8,485 bases of DNA, from NCBI GenBank assembly GCA_947383645.1, contig CANDEH010000097.1, positions 1 to 8,485 on the forward strand. Direction: 5' to 3'. The position numbers and the translations under genes were made by a program. Positions 4,776 to 8,485 of this stretch are shown here, one piece after another; the first letter of the stretch is position 1, and every line of letters begins with the position of its first letter. The notes under the pieces were generated by a model. It was not told the DNA's origin. It did no database searches and was given only the letters and a program-made list of their open reading frames with translations. The stretch is from an uncultured Clostridia bacterium. GTDB lineage: Bacteria > Bacillota > Clostridia > Oscillospirales > Oscillospiraceae.

Positions 4776-6110
4776 ATGCACGAAAAAGAAAAGAACCGCC
4801 ATATCAACGGCAGCTTCAAAAATTCCTTTGGCTTTGTTCTGGCCTGCGTGGGCTCCGCCGTGGGGATGGGCAACATCTGGCTCTTCCCCTACCGCCTGGG
4901 GCAGTACGGCGGCGCCGCCTTCCTGATCCCCTACCTCATCTTTGTGGCCATCTTCGGTCTGGTGGGCCTCTCCGCGGAGTTTGCCGTGGGGCGGCGGGCC
5001 AGAACCGGCACCTTGGGCTCCTACGAGTACTGCTGGGCCCGGCGGGGGCGGGGAAAGCTGGGCTATCTCATCGGCTGGATCCCCCTCTTCGGCTCCCTGG
5101 GGATCGCCATCGGCTATGCCGTCATTGTCAGCTGGGTGCTGCGCAGCCTCTTCAACGGGCTCACCGGTACCCTCTTCACCACCGAGGCCGAGGTCCTCTT
5201 CGCCCAGATGTCCGCCACCCTGGGCAACGTGGGCTGGCATGTGGTGGTCATCGCCGCCGCGGTGGCGCTGCTGATGTTCGGCGCCACCAAGGGCATTGAG
5301 AAGATTAACCGCATCCTCATGCCCGCCTTCTTCCTCCTGTTCATCATTCTGGCCGTCCGGGTGGCCTTTCTGGAGGGGGCCTGGGAGGGCTACCGCTTCC
5401 TCTTCCTTCCCAAGTGGGAGTACCTTTTACAGGTGGACACCTGGGTCATGGCCATGGGGCAGGCCTTCTTCTCGCTATCCATCACCGGCTCGGGGATGAT
5501 CGTCTACGGCTCCTACCTGAATGAGGACGTGGACATCCCCAGGGCCTCGGTGGACACCGCCGTGTTCGACACGCTGGCGGCGCTGCTGGCGGCCCTGGCC
5601 ATTATGCCCGCGGTGTTCGCCTTCGGCATCGCCCCGGACCGGGGACCGGCGCTGATGTTCATTACCCTGCCCCACGTCTTCGCGCAGATGCCCCTGAGCC
5701 GCCTGTTTGCCGGCTTCTTCTTCCTCTCCGTCACCTTCGCCGGCATTACGAGCCTCATCAACATGTTCGAGGCGGTGTGCGAGTCCCTTCAGGCCCGGTT
5801 CCGCCTCTCCCGCACCGCCGCCACGCTGCTGTGCGGCGGTCTGGCGCTGCTGGTGGGGCTGTTCATTGAGAACGGCGACATGGTGGGGGTGTGGATGGAC
5901 TTCATCACCATCTACGTAGTGCCCTTCGGCGCGCTGCTGGGCGCCGTCTCCATCTACTATGTCTGGGGCTGGAAGGACGTGCAGAGCGAGCTGGAGCTGG
6001 GCCGCAGCCGCCCCCTGCTCCGGGGCTTCGGGGCCCTGGCCAAGTACGTGTACGTCCCCCTGGCGGCGGTTGTGTTTGTGCTGGGGATTGTGTATGGGGG
6101 GATAGGATAA
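4776..6110 (+). CDS. Sodium-dependent transporter, NSS/SNF family (LeuT fold)
   Basis: Integral membrane symporter of 444 residues that uses the sodium gradient to import an amino acid or related amine; the substrate cannot be told. TM1 carries the family signature GSAVGMGNIWLFPY (26-39), whose broken helix contributes to the sodium and substrate sites. TM6 has QAFFSLSITGSGMIVYGSY (229-247), equivalent to the unwound LeuT segment, and TM8 has TFAGITSLINMFE (320-332), with sodium-site hydroxyls expected here. About 11 membrane segments can be counted, usual for bacterial members. Leu36 replaces the Arg that follows GNxW in LeuT, a gate residue; the Arg at 40 is close by. ATG 4776 is preferred over the long upstream extension (TTG 4329) because GAGGTG lies just before it (4766-4771), the family N-terminus begins there and the promoter lies inside the extension. 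Confidence 0.95.
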   Translation: MHEKEKNRHINGSFKNSFGFVLACVGSAVGMGNIWLFPYRLGQYGGAAFLIPYLIFVAIFGLVGLSAEFAVGRRARTGTLGSYEYCWARRGRGKLGYLIGWIPLFGSLGIAIGYAVIVSWVLRSLFNGLTGTLFTTEAEVLFAQMSATLGNVGWHVVVIAAAVALLMFGATKGIEKINRILMPAFFLLFIILAVRVAFLEGAWEGYRFLFLPKWEYLLQVDTWVMAMGQAFFSLSITGSGMIVYGSYLNEDVDIPRASVDTAVFDTLAALLAALAIMPAVFAFGIAPDRGPALMFITLPHVFAQMPLSRLFAGFFFLSVTFAGITSLINMFEAVCESLQARFRLSRTAATLLCGGLALLVGLFIENGDMVGVWMDFITIYVVPFGALLGAVSIYYVWGWKDVQSELELGRSRPLLRGFGALAKYVYVPLAAVVFVLGIVYGGIG

Positions 6111-6112
6111 AT

Positions 6113-6316
6113 TCGCGTGAAGACCGCTTCGCTGGGTCTTCCCGCGAGGAGATTACGTCGTCTGAAATGGCTGACGCCATTTCAGACGAGGGGTTTGCGC
6201 CCTGCTCCGCGCACTCGCTGACGCTCGCACACTGCGCAGGGCGAGAGGTATTTTTTTCGAAAACGCGGTTTCCGAAAAAAATGATTTCAATTTATTTCGC
6301 GCCTGCGGGCGCGAAA
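6113..6316. repeat. Array of five hairpins, possible miniature element
   Basis: About 225 bases without a gene hold five consecutive inverted repeats. (1) TCGCGTGAAGACC (6113-6125) with GGTCTTCCCGCGA (6135-6147), one mismatch. (2) A perfect 14-base stem, 6158-6171 with 6176-6189, loop TGAC. (3) CGCCCTGC near 6199-6206 with GCAGGGCG near 6236-6243. (4) TTTTTTTCG (6251-6259) with CGAAAAAAA (6273-6281), extended inward by AAAC/GTTT. (5) TTTCGCGCC (6295-6303) with GGCGCGAAA (6308-6316), loop TGCG. The outer ends, TTCGCG and CGCGAA, are inverted. It may terminate the transporter transcript, be a MITE or REP-like element, or encode a structured RNA. Confidence 0.7.
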
Positions 6317-6335
6317 CCCTGCCGGGGGCTTTTTT

Positions 6336-6716
6336 ATGGGGATAATTGACGGTATTTCTACGCTCTATGATGGGAATATTCAGTTCTTTCCGCCCTTTGA
6401 GGGTAAGTTAGCGGGGGTTCCCGACGAGCTGGCAGACCTGCTGCGGCAGAGTGACGGCGTGATGGAGACGATGGTTCATCCCCGGAGCGGTGAGGTGATT
6501 CCGGTGGGCTGGGTGATCTATCCCGGCGCCATGATGGCGGAGGAGACCGTCTTCTATCGGGAGACCTATGGCGTGGAGGGGACGGCCTTTGCCACCGATG
6601 GGGCGGGGAGCCCCTATCTGCTGAAACGCGGCGGCCAAGTGGTCCGCTTTGATCCCATTGACGGGGAGGAGGTTTTCGCCGCCGGGTCTCTGGTGAAGTT
6701 CTTTCGCTGCTCCTGA
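6336..6716 (+). CDS. SMI1/KNR4 (SUKH)-like small protein
   Basis: Soluble protein of 126 residues with no signal peptide or membrane segment. GVPDELADLLRQSDGVME near residues 27-44 fits the SUKH pattern in which a Pro-containing turn precedes a helix and an (N/D)G motif. A beta-rich second half follows (VGWVIYPGAMMAEETVFYRE, then a domain ending LVKFFRCS). SUKH proteins often serve as immunity factors for contact-dependent or polymorphic toxins, but many have unknown roles. The ATG at 6336 has only a G-rich stretch (GGGGG, 6324-6328) as ribosome site. Transcription may come through the hairpin array, as no promoter is obvious. It faces a second SUKH-like gene across a shared terminator. Family assignment is moderate; the partner is unknown. 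Confidence 0.65.
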   Translation: MGIIDGISTLYDGNIQFFPPFEGKLAGVPDELADLLRQSDGVMETMVHPRSGEVIPVGWVIYPGAMMAEETVFYRETYGVEGTAFATDGAGSPYLLKRGGQVVRFDPIDGEEVFAAGSLVKFFRCS

Positions 6717-6720
6717 CATT

Positions 6721-6759
6721 AAAAAAGCTGGGCAAAGCGTAGCTCTGCCCAGTCTTTTT
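6721..6759. terminator. Bidirectional terminator between the converging SUKH-like genes
   Basis: Six A (6721-6726), then CTGGGCA (6728-6734) paired with TGCCCAG (6746-6752), and five T (6755-6759). An inner AGC/GCT stem extends the hairpin around loop GTA. The A-run on one side and the T-run on the other let it act for the gene ending at 6716 on plus and the gene ending at 6774 on minus. Confidence 0.85.
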
Positions 6760-6773
6760 ATGTTTTTGCCCTG

Positions 6774-7829
6774 TCAGTCTGTTTCCGAGAAGGTCGCGGC
6801 GAAGTCGCTGAAACGGGGGCTGGGGTAGTCGTCATCGTTGTCCTCCTTGCACCAGAAGGTGGTGAACTCCGACCCCGCGGAGTAGCGGCGGGTCTTGTCC
6901 ACCTTCTGGAAAAACAGAGGAACCTCCGGCCGGTCCGGGAGGTGTTCCCGCAGGGGCTTCTCATAGTGGAGGTAGAAGCTCCGGCTTTTGAGGGACAGCG
7001 CGGCGGGCTCCAATATCGTGAGCGTGGCCAGGGCCCCTCCCCAGTCCCCCGCCTTGGCGGCACTCTGAAAGTCCCGGACCTGGGCCCGCTCCCGGAGGAA
7101 CTGCTGCCGCTTCTCCGCGGTCAGGTCACGGCAGACCTGCTCCACCCGGTCCACGTAGTCCATGAAATAGTCCTCGAATGGGGTCAGCACCTCCCAGTAC
7201 TGGGGCCAGGTGATGGCGTCCCGACGGTCCGCGCTCTGGTACCAGAAGGGGTAGGAGTAGTCGTACTCCGTACTGTTTCCGTGGCAGAACCCCCGGTGGG
7301 TGCCGCTGAGGAGGAGGTAGATGTCCTGGGAGCAGCCCTGGTTGGCAATAAAGAGCTGGCCGCTCTTGAACAGGAAGTGCGCCACGGTGTTTTCTATGTA
7401 GCGATACCGGGCCTCGTCCCAGTCGCGAAAATCCATCCGCCGCTCCTCGGGCGTCTCGGCGCAGTAATCCTCATAGAGCTGGTCCTCGTCCTCATGAAAC
7501 TGGGCGTACCACCTGCGGGACAGCTCGTTGAAACGCTCCGCCTGATCGTCGCTGAACACCGCCGGCTCCCGGAAATAGTCCCGCAAAGGACAGCGGAAGG
7601 GCGCGAGCCCATAGGCGGGCCCAGCCCCGCCGTTGCCCAAATGGGCAAGGTACTGGCGGTAGTCCTGGGGCAGGCGCAGCTCCATCAGATCCTCCCAGGC
7701 CGCCGCGTCCTCCTCCGGGAGGGGCGGACGGAACAGGTGGGCGTGGGAGTGACTGCCGAACAGCGGAAAATCCATATCCCACCGCCGCGCCTGACGGAGC
7801 ACCGCGTCAATTTTGGGAATGTCCAACAT
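6774..7829 (-). CDS. SMI1/KNR4 (SUKH) domain protein, long form
   Basis: Predicted cytoplasmic protein of 351 residues, rich in acidic and aromatic residues. The SUKH signature is clear: LRLPQDYRQYLAHLGNGGAG (51-70), then PAYGLAPF, and a later strand pair with GQLFIANQGCSQDIYLLLSG (157-176), then WPQYWEVLTPFEDYFMDYVD (208-227). The region after about 230 is helical and not assigned. In this superfamily the domain binds toxins or regulatory partners, so it may be an orphan immunity or stress protein; no toxin gene is next to it. ATG 7829 is chosen because AAAGGAG lies about 10 bases upstream; the in-frame ATG at 7853 has no ribosome site. Its GC-rich codon use matches the chromosome, unlike the toxin islet. 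Confidence 0.8.
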   Translation of the reverse strand: MLDIPKIDAVLRQARRWDMDFPLFGSHSHAHLFRPPLPEEDAAAWEDLMELRLPQDYRQYLAHLGNGGAGPAYGLAPFRCPLRDYFREPAVFSDDQAERFNELSRRWYAQFHEDEDQLYEDYCAETPEERRMDFRDWDEARYRYIENTVAHFLFKSGQLFIANQGCSQDIYLLLSGTHRGFCHGNSTEYDYSYPFWYQSADRRDAITWPQYWEVLTPFEDYFMDYVDRVEQVCRDLTAEKRQQFLRERAQVRDFQSAAKAGDWGGALATLTILEPAALSLKSRSFYLHYEKPLREHLPDRPEVPLFFQKVDKTRRYSAGSEFTTFWCKEDNDDDYPSPRFSDFAATFSETD

Positions 7830-7875
7830 CGCTTTCACGCTCCTTTCCAGCATAGCAGCCAGCGAGAGCCAGATC

Positions 7876-7894
7876 GGGCGGATAATATCCGCCC
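7876..7894. repeat. Palindrome in the leader of the long SUKH gene
   Basis: GGGCGGATA-A-TATCCGCCC is a perfect 9-1-9 inverted repeat between the predicted promoter and start codon. With the flanking CCTAT it resembles short G/C-rich palindromes that recur between genes in gut clostridia, but that recurrence is recalled, not tested here. It could be a transcription-factor operator, an mRNA leader hairpin or a mobile palindromic unit. Confidence 0.6.
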
Positions 7895-7924
7895 CTATGG
7901 TTTCGCATTTTGTTGACTACTATA

Positions 7925-7953
7925 AGTATACCACAACCGCCCTGCCCAGACAA
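7925..7953 (-). promoter_or_regulatory. Promoter of the long SUKH gene
   Basis: On the minus strand TTGTCT (plus positions 7948-7953) and TATACT (plus 7925-7930) are 17 bases apart. The start would be near 7918, giving a leader of about 90 bases that contains the palindrome at 7876-7894. Confidence 0.6.
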
Positions 7954-7959
7954 CCCGCG

Positions 7960-7998
7960 AAAAGGGCACGGCACATGAAACATGCGCCGTGCCCTTTT
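7960..7998. terminator. Terminator behind guaB, probably bidirectional
   Basis: AAAAGGGCACGGC (7960-7972) pairs perfectly with GCCGTGCCCTTTT (7986-7998). After one A-C mismatch the stem continues as CATG/CATG around an AAA loop. A-rich and T-rich arms allow it to work on either strand. It ends the guaB transcript about 60 bases after its stop and separates it from the next gene's promoter, which starts only 7 bases away. Confidence 0.85.
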
Positions 7999-8056
7999 GT
8001 TCCCGTATACCCGGTAAGCCCCCGAGCGGCTTATCTCCTAACTCCTATCTCAAACC

Positions 8057-8485
8057 TCACCCTTGCTGGGCAAGCGTGTGCGTCGTCTTCAGCGTCACGT
8101 CGTGGTACCCGCCCTCCACGATGGAGGTGGCGGACACCAGCGTCAGCCGGGCGTTCTTCTGTAGGTCCGGGATGCTCAGCACACCGCAGTTGCACATCGT
8201 GGACCGCACCTTGTAGAGGCTCTTGGCCACGTTGTCCTTCAGGCTGCCGGCGTAGGTGACGAAGGAGTCCACCCCCTCCTCGAAGGCCAGGCCGCTCTTG
8301 CCGCCCAGGTCGTACCGCTGCCAGTTGCGGGCCCGGTTGGATCCCTCGCCCCAGTACTCCTTTACGTACTGGCCGTTCACCATCAGCTTGGCTGTGGGGC
8401 TCTCGTCGAAGCGGGCGAAGTAGCGGCCCAGCATGATGAAGTCCGCCCCCATGGCCAGGGCCAGGGTCATGTGGTAGTCGTGGAC
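8057..8485 (-). CDS. guaB: IMP dehydrogenase, C-terminal part (cut by window end)
   Basis: The last 142 residues of IMP dehydrogenase, which oxidises IMP to XMP with NAD in the first committed step of GMP synthesis. The visible part runs from VHDYHMTLALAMGADFIMLG, the end of the TIM barrel, through RYFARFDESPT and YWGEGSNRARN (the GxGS of the mobile flap) to QRYD, which fits the catalytic Arg-Tyr pair. After this come the EEGVDSFV and LKDNV segments and a C-terminal VEGGYHDV. The wording around FARFDESP and TMCNCG is that of the divergent clostridial type rather than the E. coli type. The catalytic Cys loop, CBS domains (if any) and start codon lie outside the window. It appears to end its own transcription unit at the hairpin 7960-7998. 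Confidence 0.93.
   Translation of the reverse strand, partial: VHDYHMTLALAMGADFIMLGRYFARFDESPTAKLMVNGQYVKEYWGEGSNRARNWQRYDLGGKSGLAFEEGVDSFVTYAGSLKDNVAKSLYKVRSTMCNCGVLSIPDLQKNARLTLVSATSIVEGGYHDVTLKTTHTLAQQG

Noticed and set aside
4746..5240. 164-codon minus-strand frame opposite the transporter
   Set aside because: Shadow frame rich in Gly, Glu and Pro with no domain; it would overlap a well-supported transporter.
6942..7916. 324-codon plus-strand frame opposite the long SUKH gene
   Set aside because: Shadow of the minus-strand gene, with repetitive Val/Gly/Leu/Pro composition and no recognisable motif.
1..8485. CRISPR array, insertion sequence or integrase
   Set aside because: No regularly spaced repeats with variable spacers and no transposase or recombinase motifs were seen on either strand.

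Overview
The window looks like chromosomal DNA of a GC-rich gut Firmicute, most likely from the Oscillospiraceae (Flavonifractor/Oscillibacter-like). This is inferred from the codon bias toward G and C, the clean Shine-Dalgarno and sigma-A type promoters, a clostridial-style IMP dehydrogenase, and intergenic DNA packed with short GC-rich palindromes. Species cannot be fixed from this sequence alone.

Layout. Positions 1-283 hold a duplicated GC-rich intergenic repeat and hairpins behind a minus-strand chemoreceptor gene (284-2257), which has a near-consensus promoter at 2317-2346. A plus-strand tRNA-Pro(GGG) at 2585-2661 follows, with its own promoter and a very strong terminator. Next to the tRNA, about 2.88-4.25 kb, lies an AT-richer islet. 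It holds a small toxin-like gene (a phage-head type Cys/His motif plus a DUF6883-like domain), its putative immunity gene, and a second tandem unit in which most of the toxin has been deleted and a diverged immunity copy kept. The next stretch (4255-4700) is mostly decayed DNA: a hairpin terminator and the C-terminal remnant of an alpha/beta hydrolase on the minus strand. A sodium-coupled NSS/SNF transporter (4776-6110) with its own promoter comes next, then a 200-base array of five hairpins (6113-6316).

The right part holds two converging SMI1/KNR4 (SUKH)-like genes, a short one (6336-6716, plus) and a long one (6774-7829, minus), separated by a bidirectional terminator. The window ends inside guaB (IMP dehydrogenase, minus), whose last 142 codons and terminator are present.

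How it fits together. MCP, NSS transporter, tRNA and guaB are housekeeping or environmental-sensing functions with no obvious operon links; most genes appear to be single transcription units. The common accessory theme is polymorphic-toxin conflict: a toxin module with tandem immunity paralogues, plus two SUKH-family proteins of a fold often used for immunity. The most noteworthy feature is the tandem toxin/immunity duplication, which preserves the steps of cassette decay: a 24-base insertion, an internal deletion of about 431 bases, repeated 11-base motifs and an overlapping alternative frame.
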